Positions 33,655 through 42,153 of a DNA stretch of 64,000 bases are shown here, in pieces. Position 1 is the stretch's first letter. Every line of letters begins with the position of its first letter. The stretch is from assembly GCA_964521575.1 (NCBI GenBank), contig CAZFSR010000002.1, positions 1-64,000 on the forward strand. The letters run 5' to 3'. The notes under the pieces are model-generated. The model worked only from the letters and a program-made list of their open reading frames with translations, did no database searches and was not told the DNA's origin. This DNA is from 79-D21 sp964521575 (lineage in GTDB: Bacteria > Synergistota > Synergistia > Synergistales > 79-D21). The translations under genes were made by a program, and so were the position numbers.

Positions 33655-34935
33655 ATGGAAATGGCCCTGGTTCTGTTTGTCACGCTTTTCCTGGTTCTCA
33701 TCCTGAGCGCCCCGATTTACGCGGGTCTTGCTCTTTCGTCGATCCTTGCCATGCATCTCTTCGGAGATTACAGCCTTTCCGCGGTGATGCAAAGAATTTT
33801 CGGCGGAATCGACAAGTTCGCCCTAATGTCCCTTCCCTTCTACGTTCTTGCGGCCGAAATTATGACGGTAGGGGGAATGTCGCGGCGCATCATCGATTTT
33901 GTCAACGTATTGATGGGGAATTTCAGGGGAAGCATGGCGATCGCTACGCAGGGCGCTTGCATGTTTTTCGGGGCGCTGTCCGGGTCAAGCCCGGCGACGG
34001 TCGTGGCGATCGGCTCCATGATGGTTCCCAAAATGGACGAAGGCGGGTATCCCCCAGGATTCACAGCCGGGCTGATCACTTCTTCCGGAGCGGTGGCCAT
34101 CCTCATCCCTCCCAGCATTACCTTCATTGTCTACGGGGCTACGACCGGGGTTTCAGTGGGAGCTCTTTTCGTATCGGGAGTCGGCGCCGGGTTGGTGTTC
34201 GGGGCAGCCATCATGCTTTATTCATACCTGTTTGCGGTCTCGCACAACATTCCTTGTCCCCCGAAAGCCTCGCTCAAGGAAATCTGGCACATAGCAAAAG
34301 ACGCTTCGTGGTCCCTTGGGGTTCCTTTCATTATCGTCGGGGGGATTACGGCTGGCATCTTCACACCGACCGAGGCAGCAGGAATTTCTGTTGTTTACGC
34401 CCTTCTTGTTTGCGCCTTCGTTTACAGGGAACTGAAATGGGCATCCTTAAAGCAGGCGATGTTGTCTTCGGCAGTGACCATCGGCCAACTGATGATCCTC
34501 CTCGGCACCGCTGCCCTCTTCGGGTGGGTGCTTGCAATTTCCTTCTTCCCTCAGATGCTGACCACAAAGATGGTAGCGACTGTTTCTTCCAAGTACACCA
34601 TGCTTTTCATCGTCAACATCGTTTTCCTCATCGCGGGGATGTTCATTGATGCCGGCGCAGCAATCATGATCCTGGCGCCCTTGATTTTCCTGCCCCTGGT
34701 CAAGATGGGAATCGACCCGGTCCACCTCGGGGCAATTCTGGTGACGAACCTGGCCATCGGAATGTACACCCCTCCTTTCGGCCTGAATCTGTTTGTCGCC
34801 CGTTCCGTCACTAAGCTACCGTTGACCGTGATCTACCGCTCGGTGATGCCCTTCATCGGCATCAGCCTCGCCGCACTTGCCTTAGTCACCTACGTGCCAG
34901 CAGTGTCCCTCTTCCTGGTCAAACTGATGCAATAA
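33655..34935 (+). CDS. dctM: TRAP transporter large permease (DctM family)
   Basis: 426 residues, ATG 33655. About 12 hydrophobic segments. Family motifs LALSSILAMHLFGDYSLSAV, LPFYVLAAEIMTVGGMSRRI and GSSPATVVAIGSMMVPKM mark the DctM fold. It moves the substrate with sodium ions through the inner membrane. Translationally linked to the small permease and the binding protein. Confidence 0.92.
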   Translation: MEMALVLFVTLFLVLILSAPIYAGLALSSILAMHLFGDYSLSAVMQRIFGGIDKFALMSLPFYVLAAEIMTVGGMSRRIIDFVNVLMGNFRGSMAIATQGACMFFGALSGSSPATVVAIGSMMVPKMDEGGYPPGFTAGLITSSGAVAILIPPSITFIVYGATTGVSVGALFVSGVGAGLVFGAAIMLYSYLFAVSHNIPCPPKASLKEIWHIAKDASWSLGVPFIIVGGITAGIFTPTEAAGISVVYALLVCAFVYRELKWASLKQAMLSSAVTIGQLMILLGTAALFGWVLAISFFPQMLTTKMVATVSSKYTMLFIVNIVFLIAGMFIDAGAAIMILAPLIFLPLVKMGIDPVHLGAILVTNLAIGMYTPPFGLNLFVARSVTKLPLTVIYRSVMPFIGISLAALALVTYVPAVSLFLVKLMQ

Positions 34936-34988
34936 GAAACAACGGCATTTCGCTTGCCGATTTGATAATCCTTTGGGAGGTATCGAAA

Positions 34989-36002
34989 ATGCGTGGAAAA
35001 AGATATTGGGGCTTGATGCTTATCGCAATCCTGAGCTTATTCTTTCTAATACCAGCTGTGCAAGGTGAAGCAAAAACGGTCAAGTTCGCCCTGACCGTAA
35101 ACATGGACGACGCTGGAGGACTTGCCGCCGCGACCATGAAGGAAAATGTCGAAAAGTGGTCCAAGGGCAAGCTGGAGATGAACCTGTTCCCTGGAAGCCA
35201 GTTGGGAGGGATGCGAGAGCATTACGAAGCCTGCCAGAGCGGAGCGATCGAGATCGTTTACGTGGCCGCCTCTGCCGCCTCCAAGTTTGTGACAGAGATT
35301 GGCGTGCTCGATTTGCCCTTTCTCTTCCCGACCGACTATGGTACGGCGTGGAAAGTCGTCGACGGCAAGTTGACGGCCCTGCTGTCGGAAAAACTCGAAG
35401 CCAAGGGATTCAAGCTACTCGGGATCGCTCCCTACGGGTACAAGTCGCTCACCACATCGAAAAAACAGGTGAAATCCTTGGCCGACCTCGAAGGCATGAA
35501 AATCCGCATCATGCCCTCGAAGACCCTAGAGTTGACTTATAAAGCCTGGAAAGCCAACCCAACCCCCATCGAGTTCAGCGAGCTTTACGTCGCCCTCCAG
35601 CAACGCGTGGTCGACGGGGAGGAGAACGGCCTTTCCGTCATAAAAGCCCAGCGTTTCAATGAGGTCCAAGAGTACCTTACCGTTTCCAGGCACGGGTTGT
35701 TCACTGGGCTCATGGTGGCGAACAAGAAATGGTTCGACAACCTGCCAGAAGACGAGAAGGCGATCGTCATGAAGGCGGCGAAGGCCAACGTTGCGCAGCA
35801 GAGAAAGTTCGTAGCCGCAGAGGACGAAAAGATTATCAAGTACCTCGGGGAAAACGGCATGAAAGTCTATCGGCTGACGCCGTCCCAGGTCGAGGAGTTC
35901 AGGAAGGCCTCCATTCCAGTGCATGAGGAATTCGCCAAGCTTTCAAAGGAAAACGCTATCGCCCTCCAGACTGTTTACGGCGACCTTAAGAAGCTGAAGT
36001 AA
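34989..36002 (+). CDS. dctP: TRAP transporter solute-binding protein (DctP family)
   Basis: 337 residues from ATG 34989 (GGGAGG at 34976). Signal peptide 1-26 (LMLIAILSLFFLIPAVQGEA). The mature part has FPGSQLGG-, YVAASAASKFVTEIGVLDLP and EGMKIRIMPSKTLELTYKAW, the DctP pattern; the Arg in IRIMPS is the usual carboxylate-binding residue, so the ligand probably has a carboxylate. It is a periplasmic receptor delivering to DctQM. Confidence 0.92.
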   Translation: MRGKRYWGLMLIAILSLFFLIPAVQGEAKTVKFALTVNMDDAGGLAAATMKENVEKWSKGKLEMNLFPGSQLGGMREHYEACQSGAIEIVYVAASAASKFVTEIGVLDLPFLFPTDYGTAWKVVDGKLTALLSEKLEAKGFKLLGIAPYGYKSLTTSKKQVKSLADLEGMKIRIMPSKTLELTYKAWKANPTPIEFSELYVALQQRVVDGEENGLSVIKAQRFNEVQEYLTVSRHGLFTGLMVANKKWFDNLPEDEKAIVMKAAKANVAQQRKFVAAEDEKIIKYLGENGMKVYRLTPSQVEEFRKASIPVHEEFAKLSKENAIALQTVYGDLKKLK

Positions 36003-36092
36003 CACCTTCTGCTCTCCATTCCGCACTACCGGACGCCGCCGATAAAAGGCCGGTGTCCGGTAGTGACATTTCGAGAGACTGGAGACCATCCT

Positions 36093-37358
36093 ATGAAGCA
36101 CTGGTTATTTTACGTCTGCCTCGTTTCGGGCTACTTCATCGCCAGCCTTTTCAGGGTCTCCGCAGGAGTGGCCATGCCCCCACTTGCCGATTCTATGAAC
36201 ATGAGCGCAACAGCCGTAGGAATCATCTCCAGCCTCTATTTCTATGCCTACACGATGCCCCAGCCCTTCACCGGCAATCTGTGCGATGATAGGGGCCCCC
36301 TCCTATCGTGCGGATCCGGGCTCATCCTGATGTCCCTAGGGATCACCATGTTCGCCCTAGCCCCATCTCCCTTTCTTCTCGGGGTGGGACGGTTCGCTGG
36401 TGGATTGGGGGCAGCTACCACATTCACGGGAATCCTTGTCTACCAGGCTAACTCCTTTCCTCGAAAATACTATTCCGCTCTCGCCGGGATTTCGGTGACG
36501 ATGGGGCATTTCGGAGGGGTTGTTGCGGTCTCTCCTCTCGGTGCCGCTCTGGATACCTGGGGACATCTCCAAACCTTCGGCGGACTGGCATTTTTCGCCT
36601 TCCTTATCGGAGTCACCCTACTCACCTTCAGGAAAGAGGACCCCGTCATGAGGCGGAAGCAATTCCAAACCAGCGACTTGCCCCAGGCGGCACCCTCATT
36701 CTGGTATTCATCTGGGGCCGGGTTTCGCATCATCCTCTCCTCCCGCGAACTCAAGATCCTGACCGCAGTGTGGAGCGCAGCCCTAGCTCTACAACTGACT
36801 CTCACCGGGTTGTGGGGAGTTCCATGGCTTTCATCCGGGTGTGGTTTTACGGTGGTACAGGCACGAGGATGCATGACCATAGCCGGAATCGGGGTCATGA
36901 TAGGAGCGCTGACCGGTGGATGGGTCGGGACACATTTCCGCGGAAGCCGTGACGCTCTGGCGTTCGATTGCCTAGGAATTGCCGTCTGTCTGGCTCTCTT
37001 CCTTGCCGGAGCTACTTTCCATGCGCCGTTTTTCTTTTTAGCAACCGTTTCCGCGACAATGGGGTTTTTCCTCGGAAGCTGCAATGTCCTGTGCAACAGC
37101 AACCTAAACGAGACCGTGAACAGGACCGTGATTGGCTCGGCCATCGGGGCCATCAACACAATCATCTTTTCTTCCGTAGTTCTGGTCCAGTTCGGATCTG
37201 GCCTTCTGTTGAACCGTTTCAAAACGGAAACCGCCGGTATCTATTCATCCGGCGGCTACCTATTGACCTTCCTGCTGATCCTGGTCCTTTTCTGCTTGCT
37301 CACCCTGCCTCTTTCCACGGTCAAAACATTCCGTTCGGCCGCAAGCAACGAGTATTGA
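36093..37358 (+). CDS. Major facilitator superfamily transporter
   Basis: 421 residues from ATG 36093. Twelve predicted helices; the motif-A-like DDRGPLLSCGSGLI after helix 2 and GRFAGGLGAATTFTG in helix 4 fit the ACS/NNP-type MFS carriers of organic anions. It begins about 90 bases after the TRAP operon. May act as an alternative importer or exporter of the same compound or its product. Confidence 0.85.
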   Translation: MKHWLFYVCLVSGYFIASLFRVSAGVAMPPLADSMNMSATAVGIISSLYFYAYTMPQPFTGNLCDDRGPLLSCGSGLILMSLGITMFALAPSPFLLGVGRFAGGLGAATTFTGILVYQANSFPRKYYSALAGISVTMGHFGGVVAVSPLGAALDTWGHLQTFGGLAFFAFLIGVTLLTFRKEDPVMRRKQFQTSDLPQAAPSFWYSSGAGFRIILSSRELKILTAVWSAALALQLTLTGLWGVPWLSSGCGFTVVQARGCMTIAGIGVMIGALTGGWVGTHFRGSRDALAFDCLGIAVCLALFLAGATFHAPFFFLATVSATMGFFLGSCNVLCNSNLNETVNRTVIGSAIGAINTIIFSSVVLVQFGSGLLLNRFKTETAGIYSSGGYLLTFLLILVLFCLLTLPLSTVKTFRSAASNEY

Positions 37359-37367
37359 GCAGGCCTA

Positions 37368-38012
37368 TCAATTTTGCTGTAGTGTTTTTGCCACGCCCAA
37401 GAAAGTCTCTTCCCTAATTTGTTCAAGGTGTTTCCCGACCTTTTCCATTTCCCCTTTCCACAGTGAATCCACGATCTTCTCATGGTCGCAGACTACGCTT
37501 TCGAGAGCAGAAATAGAATGTTTCGTCCCCATAATCCCTATCCTTACGATCTCTTCATCAATTCTTTTCCATAAGGCGTCCAATGTTGAGTTGCCCAGGA
37601 TGGCAACGAATAGCGCGTGGAACTGGAAGTCGTTCCTTGCGAATTCTTGGGCACAGAGCAAATTTTCTCTCATGCGTTGAACTGCCGTGTCCAGTTCGCC
37701 CGCAAGCCTCCTGTTCAGGTTTCTGTCGAAGATTTGCTTGAGGGCGAACTCTTCCACGATAGACCTCACTTCGAAAAGCTCTATTACCTTCTGGAGCGTC
37801 ACTTCCCGGACCCGGATGCTCTTTTGGGAACTGATGTCCAGCCACCCCTCTTGTGCCAACCGTATGACCGCCTCCCGTACGGGAGTCCGGCTGACCTGTA
37901 ACATTTCGGCAAGTAGTCTTTCTTGAAGCAGTTCTCCCGGAGCAAATTCGTTCGATATCACCTTCCCCTTGATCGTTTCGTAAACTTGCTCAGAAAGCGA
38001 AATTTTCTTCAT
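37368..38012 (-). CDS. GntR-family (FCD) transcriptional regulator
   Basis: 214 residues from ATG 38012. Winged HTH (LLAEMLQVSRTPVREAVIRL) plus FCD domain (EVRSIVEEFALKQI, NDFQFHALFVAILGN, VVCDHEKIVDSLWKG). Paralogue of 31627-32355 but more distant. It is convergent with the MFS gene. A GGTATACC box at 38161-38176 lies upstream of its own start and an identical 16-base block precedes the minus-strand hydroxylase operon (52791-52806), so it probably regulates that operon. Confidence 0.9.
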   Translation of the reverse strand: MKKISLSEQVYETIKGKVISNEFAPGELLQERLLAEMLQVSRTPVREAVIRLAQEGWLDISSQKSIRVREVTLQKVIELFEVRSIVEEFALKQIFDRNLNRRLAGELDTAVQRMRENLLCAQEFARNDFQFHALFVAILGNSTLDALWKRIDEEIVRIGIMGTKHSISALESVVCDHEKIVDSLWKGEMEKVGKHLEQIREETFLGVAKTLQQN

Positions 38013-38160
38013 ACAAAGAGCCTCTTTTCTCAGAATTCATACGATGTCCCAAGGATTTGAACAATAAAAATATACCATAAATCAGCCTTACCCATTTACA
38101 AATGCCTAAGAAGGTATTAGTATTCTAGATATACCGTACGTTAACCGCATGCCTTTTAAT

Positions 38161-38176
38161 TTTTGGTATACCTTTA
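38161..38176. promoter_or_regulatory. Candidate GntR operator TTTTGGTATACCTTTA
   Basis: Palindromic GGTATACC core, upstream of both the GntR gene (minus) and the Fur gene (plus). Identical over 16 bases to 52791-52806. Weaker TATACC-like sites at 38069 and 38130 nearby. Confidence 0.5.
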
Positions 38177-38222
38177 AATTGCACCTCTCGCCTTTTTTAA
38201 GGCTTTTTTTAATATCTGGCAA

Positions 38223-38237
38223 TGCAACAGTGTTGCA
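38223..38237 (+). promoter_or_regulatory. Perfect palindrome TGCAACAGTGTTGCA before the Fur gene
   Basis: 15-bp palindrome (7-1-7) 16 bases upstream of the ATG and adjoining AAAGGAG. Typical of autoregulated Fur-family operators, which are AT-rich palindromes of similar size. Confidence 0.6.
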
Positions 38238-38253
38238 GAAAGGAGAAGCAAGC

Positions 38254-38685
38254 ATGACTGCCATTGACATCCTCGAAAGGTTTGAAATTCGTCCCACTCC
38301 GGTCCGAACGCAGGTGCTTTCAGTCCTCCTAAAGGAGCAACGCCCCATGTCCTGCAGAGAAGTGGCGGCTAGGCTCACGGGAAGGCAGGACCGCGTGACC
38401 CATTACCGGACGCTCCTGCTGCTTCTCGAGAAGAAGGTTGTACACCGCGCCCAGGACATGGAAGGGACTTGGCGTTTCTGCGCCCATTTCCCTTCGGCGC
38501 CCGGCTGTCCCGGCAACCACCCCCATTTCGTTTGCAGGGTGTGCGGCCGGATGACATGCCTGACGAAGTCGTCCCTGCCGCGCCTCGCGGTGGAACCCGG
38601 GGCGATCGTCGAAAGCAAGCAGATGGTGGTTTACGGTGCCTGCGCCTCCTGTGCGGCGAAATTTCCCGGAAAAGCGAAGGAGTGA
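38254..38685 (+). CDS. Fur-family metal-responsive regulator
   Basis: 143 residues from ATG 38254 (AAAGGAG upstream). N-terminal winged helix (ILERFEIRPTPVRTQVLSVL, HYRTLLLLLEKKVVHRA) with the Fur-type PTPxR motif, and a short C-terminal dimer domain with two Cys-x-x-Cys pairs (FVCRVCGRM and GACASCAAKF) plus His residues, so a structural zinc site is expected. It is shorter than typical Fur. Sits directly before modABC, so it may respond to molybdenum, zinc or a related metal; the ligand cannot be told from sequence. Confidence 0.85.
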   Translation: MTAIDILERFEIRPTPVRTQVLSVLLKEQRPMSCREVAARLTGRQDRVTHYRTLLLLLEKKVVHRAQDMEGTWRFCAHFPSAPGCPGNHPHFVCRVCGRMTCLTKSSLPRLAVEPGAIVESKQMVVYGACASCAAKFPGKAKE

Positions 38686-38793
38686 GAGCTAAAAGGAAGC
38701 ACGCGCGGTGGGGGTTTCCCACGTCATCGCGAATGGCTGACTGGTGTCGAAATGGGAAGAGTCAACAAGAATTGAGGAGGAGGTAATCGAATA

Positions 38794-39543
38794 ATGAATC
38801 GTGCGTGCCGGAATGGCAGTTTAATCGCGGGACTTCTGTTTGTGATTACCGCTTTTGGGGGTTGCCTGGCCTCGGCGGCATCGGCAGAGGTTTTTGCCGC
38901 TGCCGCGAGCCTGCAGCCCGTCATGGAAAAGATCGCGGTGCAGTTCGAGCAGGACAGGGGAATTCGCATGGACTCGGTGTTCGGCGCGTCGGGACAATTG
39001 GCGAGGCAGATCGAGATGGGGGCGCCCTTCGAGTTGTTCCTGAGCGCCGACGAGAAGTGGGCCCGTTACCTGGAGGAAAAGGGAAAATTGGAAAAGGTCC
39101 GGCCGGTGGCGGAGTGTCCGCTGGTGCTCTGGACCGCCTCGGGTAAGGCTCCGTCTTTGGAACTGGTGAAGGACGCGAAGGTCCGGGTGGCGATAGCAGA
39201 TCCCGCCGTTGCCCCGTATGGAGCCCTTGCGAAGGCTTACCTTGAGAAAATCAAGGTGTTCGCCAGGCTGGAGAAGGAAAACCGGCTGATCGTCGCGGGT
39301 GACGTCCTGAAGGCCGGTCTCGCGGCGAAAAGCGGCGGCGCCGACGCGGCCTGCATTCCGTTGAGCATCGCCATGAAGCTGGAAGGAAGCTGGACGAAGG
39401 TTCCGATGCCTCCGCAGCGTCTTTTCGGCGGAATCGTGAAGGGCAGGACCGCCCTTGCGGCCCTGGTCCTGTTCGACTACCTGAAGACTCCGCAAGCCGG
39501 GAAGCTCTTCCGTGAGGCGGGCTTCGAACCCGTCCAGCGCTGA
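38794..39543 (+). CDS. modA: Molybdate ABC transporter, periplasmic binding protein
   Basis: 249 residues from ATG 38794 (GGAGGAGG upstream). Signal peptide 1-33. Mature: EVFAAAASLQPVMEKIAVQF, FGASGQLARQIEMGAPFELF and LSADEKWARYLEEKG are the ModA signatures; VRVAIADPAVAPYGALAKAY continues the fold. It binds molybdate or tungstate outside the membrane and hands it to ModB. First gene of modABC-xdhC-like operon. Confidence 0.9.
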   Translation: MNRACRNGSLIAGLLFVITAFGGCLASAASAEVFAAAASLQPVMEKIAVQFEQDRGIRMDSVFGASGQLARQIEMGAPFELFLSADEKWARYLEEKGKLEKVRPVAECPLVLWTASGKAPSLELVKDAKVRVAIADPAVAPYGALAKAYLEKIKVFARLEKENRLIVAGDVLKAGLAAKSGGADAACIPLSIAMKLEGSWTKVPMPPQRLFGGIVKGRTALAALVLFDYLKTPQAGKLFREAGFEPVQR

Positions 39544-39555
39544 CGGAAAGAAAAA

Positions 39556-40200
39556 ATGGAGCGGGCGTTTTTCATCAGCCTGAAAATCCTTGCCATCGAC
39601 ATTCCCCTCCTGGGACTGCTGGGAGGGGGGCTGGGGTGGCTCTTGTCCCGGAAAACGTTTCCGGGACGGGAACTTTTATCCCTGCTCGTCCAGCTCCCTA
39701 TCGTCCTGCCGCCCTCGGTCCTGGGGCTGTACCTTCTCTTCACGCTGGGGAGCGTTCCCCTTTTCCGGGAGGCGGGCCTGCTGTTCGCCTTTCCCGCCGC
39801 GGCCCTTGGGGCCCTCGTCCCTTCGCTTCCCATCATGGTCCAGGCGGCCAGGGCAGCGTTTTCCGGTGTGGACAGGCAACTGGAGGAGGCCGCGCTCACC
39901 CTGGGAAGGACACCCCTGGAGGTGTTCCTGAAAATCACGCTGCCCCTGTCCAGGAGGATGCTCCTGGTGGGGCTCGCCCTCTCCTCCGCCCGTGCGCTGG
40001 GGGATTTCGGGGTGACTCTCATGGTGGCGGGCAACATCCCCGGACGAACCCAGACCCTGCCCCTTTACATCTACGGGCAGGTGGAATCCCTGAATTTTGC
40101 CCGGGCCCACGCGGCAGCCCTGGTACTGGTCGCCGTCGGGATCGGGAGCCTGTGGCTGGTGAGGAGAATGGAGACGGGTTCGCATGAACGCCTGGCTTGA
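39556..40200 (+). CDS. modB: Molybdate ABC transporter, permease
   Basis: 214 residues from ATG 39556. Five or six helices. The conserved cytoplasmic loop EEAALTLGRTPLEVFLKITL-P is the ModB/CysT EAA motif that binds the ATPase, followed by RALGDFGVTLMVAGNIPGRT. Twelve bases after modA, and its 3' end overlaps modC by 17 bases, so the two subunits are translationally coupled. Confidence 0.92.
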   Translation: MERAFFISLKILAIDIPLLGLLGGGLGWLLSRKTFPGRELLSLLVQLPIVLPPSVLGLYLLFTLGSVPLFREAGLLFAFPAAALGALVPSLPIMVQAARAAFSGVDRQLEEAALTLGRTPLEVFLKITLPLSRRMLLVGLALSSARALGDFGVTLMVAGNIPGRTQTLPLYIYGQVESLNFARAHAAALVLVAVGIGSLWLVRRMETGSHERLA

Positions 40201-41317
40201 AACCCGGATCCGGGACAAAGTCGGAAAGTTTTCACTCGACGTTTCTTTTGAAATGAACCGTGAAATCGGCGTGCTCTTCGGCCCGAGCGGATCGGGGAAA
40301 AGCCTGACCCTTCGCTGCCTGGTCGGCCTGAGGAAAACCGCGGAAGGGACGATCCTCCTGGGGGGGAAAACCCTCCTGGACTCGGCAAAAGGTGTTTGCG
40401 TTACCCCGCACCGGCGGAGGATGGGCCTCCTCTTCCAGGACCTGGCCCTTTTTCCCCACATGACGGTCCTGGAAAACGTCCTTTTCGGCTGCGAAAGCCC
40501 CCGGAGTGCCGAGGCGCGCGCCAAGGCCCGCGAATGGCTTGCGCGTGTGCGCCTCGAGTCTTACGGGAGCCGGTATCCCTCCCAGCTTTCGGGCGGACAG
40601 AAACAGCGTGTGGCGCTGGCGAGGGCCTTGGCCGCGCAACCCGAGCTGCTGCTCCTGGACGAGCCTTTCAGTGCCCTGGATGGGCCCCTGAGGAGGAACC
40701 TGCGGAGGGAGCTTCGGGAACTCCAGGCCCAGGCCGGGATTCCCATCCTCTACGTGACGCACCAGGTCGAGGATCTCTGTGCGCTGGGCGACCGGGTCTT
40801 TTTCATCGAAAAGGGCCTCCTGGCCGGCTCGGCACGGGTGCAGGACCTCCTTGAAGGGCATGGGCGGATGCGGTTCTGGCAGATGATGGGCTGGGGGAAC
40901 CTCCTGGATGGAGTCGTGGAAACAGGTGCGGAAGGAAGCCCGGTTTTCCGGTGGGCTTCGGGGTCCCTGTCCCTTGGCAGCGTCCGGGGAAGAGGACAGG
41001 CCATGGCTTTCATTCGGCCGGACCGGGTGCGCCTGCTGGACTCCCGCCTGCCCGTAGACGAAGAGCTTTTGAAGAACCGGTTTTCCGGGAGGGTGGAAGA
41101 AGTCCTCCTGGAGGGCGGCGCGGTCCGGATGCATGTCAGGACTGCAAGTGGTCACTGGCAGATCGAGCAGGGGGGGCCGGGAGCCCCTTCGGAAGTGGCG
41201 CGGCCGGGAGAGAATGTGCATTTTGCGGTTCCCCCCCGGTCCGTAGAACTGCTTTTCGGCAACGAGCCAAAGGAGGAAGAGTGCCTTGAACCGTATTTTG
41301 TTGAACCTCGTGCATGA
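40184..41317 (+). CDS. modC: Molybdate ABC transporter, ATP-binding protein
   Basis: 377 residues from ATG 40184. ABC domain 1-235: Walker A GPSGSGKS (about 33-40), signature LSGGQKQRVALARALAAQPE, Walker B LLLLDEPFSALDGP and switch His in YVTHQVEDLCALG. The C-terminal ~130 residues hold a TOBE-like regulatory domain (GRVEEVLLEGGAVRMHVRTA). It drives molybdate import. Overlaps the following XdhC-like gene by 32 bases. Confidence 0.92.
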   Translation: MNAWLETRIRDKVGKFSLDVSFEMNREIGVLFGPSGSGKSLTLRCLVGLRKTAEGTILLGGKTLLDSAKGVCVTPHRRRMGLLFQDLALFPHMTVLENVLFGCESPRSAEARAKAREWLARVRLESYGSRYPSQLSGGQKQRVALARALAAQPELLLLDEPFSALDGPLRRNLRRELRELQAQAGIPILYVTHQVEDLCALGDRVFFIEKGLLAGSARVQDLLEGHGRMRFWQMMGWGNLLDGVVETGAEGSPVFRWASGSLSLGSVRGRGQAMAFIRPDRVRLLDSRLPVDEELLKNRFSGRVEEVLLEGGAVRMHVRTASGHWQIEQGGPGAPSEVARPGENVHFAVPPRSVELLFGNEPKEEECLEPYFVEPRA

Positions 41318-42140
41318 AGAGATTTCCACTGGAGGCGCGGGCGTCCTTTGCACGGTGGTGGGGGCGGAAGGCTCGACCCCGCGCGACCTGGGGGCGGCCA
41401 TGTGGGTTCGTCCCGACCGCTCCATCGCGGGCACCATTGGCGGGGGTCCACTCGAGTATGCCGTCATCGGGAAGGCTGCCGGGATGCTTGAAACCTTTTC
41501 CGGCCCTCTCCTCCACAAAGCCGTGCTGCGCCAGGAGGAAAACGGGGGCGAGGCGGCCTGTGGAGGCGATGCCGTCATTCTCATGGAGCCCCTGGGCCGG
41601 GAGGCCGAGGTCGTCATCTTCGGCGCAGGCCACGTGGGGCGTGCGCTGGCCCGTGCGGCAGCCGGGGCAGGTTTCCGGGTCACGGTCTGGGACGAGCGCG
41701 AGGAGTATGCCAACCCCGGGGCCATCCCCTGGGGAAAGGTGGTCGCCTGCCCGCTGGGGGAAGCCCTTGAAAGGGGCGTGCCCCTCCACGGTTCTTCCTA
41801 CACGGTCGTGGTGACCCGGGGCCATGCCCTTGACGCGGAGGTTGTCCGCCTGTTGGAAGGGCGTCCACTGGCCTACCTGGGCCTGATCGGTTCGCGCAGG
41901 AAAATCTCGGCCATCAGGGACAACCTGCTTCGGCAAGGCGTTTCGCAAGCGCACCTGGATCGTGTTTTCCAACCCATCGGTCTGCCCATCGGCGCGGAGA
42001 CCCCGGAGGAGATCGCCGTGTCGATCCTCTCGGAGATCATCGCGGTCCACCGTGGGGCGGACCTGGCCAGCTTGAGGAGTTCCCTTTCGAACGTGCCCGG
42101 TCCCTTTTATCCAAGTTTCGATGGCTGCAAGCCAGCCTGA
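41286..42140 (+). CDS. XdhC/CoxI-like molybdenum hydroxylase maturation factor
   Basis: 284 residues from TTG 41286 with AAAGGAGG in the modC end. N-terminal domain GAGVLCTVVGAEGSTPRDLG and SIAGTIGGGPLEYAVI; C-terminal Rossmann fold VVIFGAGHVGRALARAAAGA with GSRRKISAIRDNLLRQG, the XdhC layout. XdhC protects the molybdenum cofactor and inserts its sulphurated form into xanthine dehydrogenase-type enzymes. Partner is very likely the hydroxylase encoded at 46413-50115. Confidence 0.85.
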   Translation: MNRILLNLVHEEISTGGAGVLCTVVGAEGSTPRDLGAAMWVRPDRSIAGTIGGGPLEYAVIGKAAGMLETFSGPLLHKAVLRQEENGGEAACGGDAVILMEPLGREAEVVIFGAGHVGRALARAAAGAGFRVTVWDEREEYANPGAIPWGKVVACPLGEALERGVPLHGSSYTVVVTRGHALDAEVVRLLEGRPLAYLGLIGSRRKISAIRDNLLRQGVSQAHLDRVFQPIGLPIGAETPEEIAVSILSEIIAVHRGADLASLRSSLSNVPGPFYPSFDGCKPA

Positions 42141-42153
42141 GGAGGACGTGCCC

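Noticed and set aside
38686..38793. Possible molybdenum cofactor riboswitch before modA
   Set aside because: A GTGGG/CCCAC hairpin exists, but the conserved core of the Moco RNA motif could not be found.
40232..41725. Open frame of about 500 codons opposite modC
   Set aside because: Antisense shadow of modC and the XdhC-like gene; no domain, no ribosome binding site.
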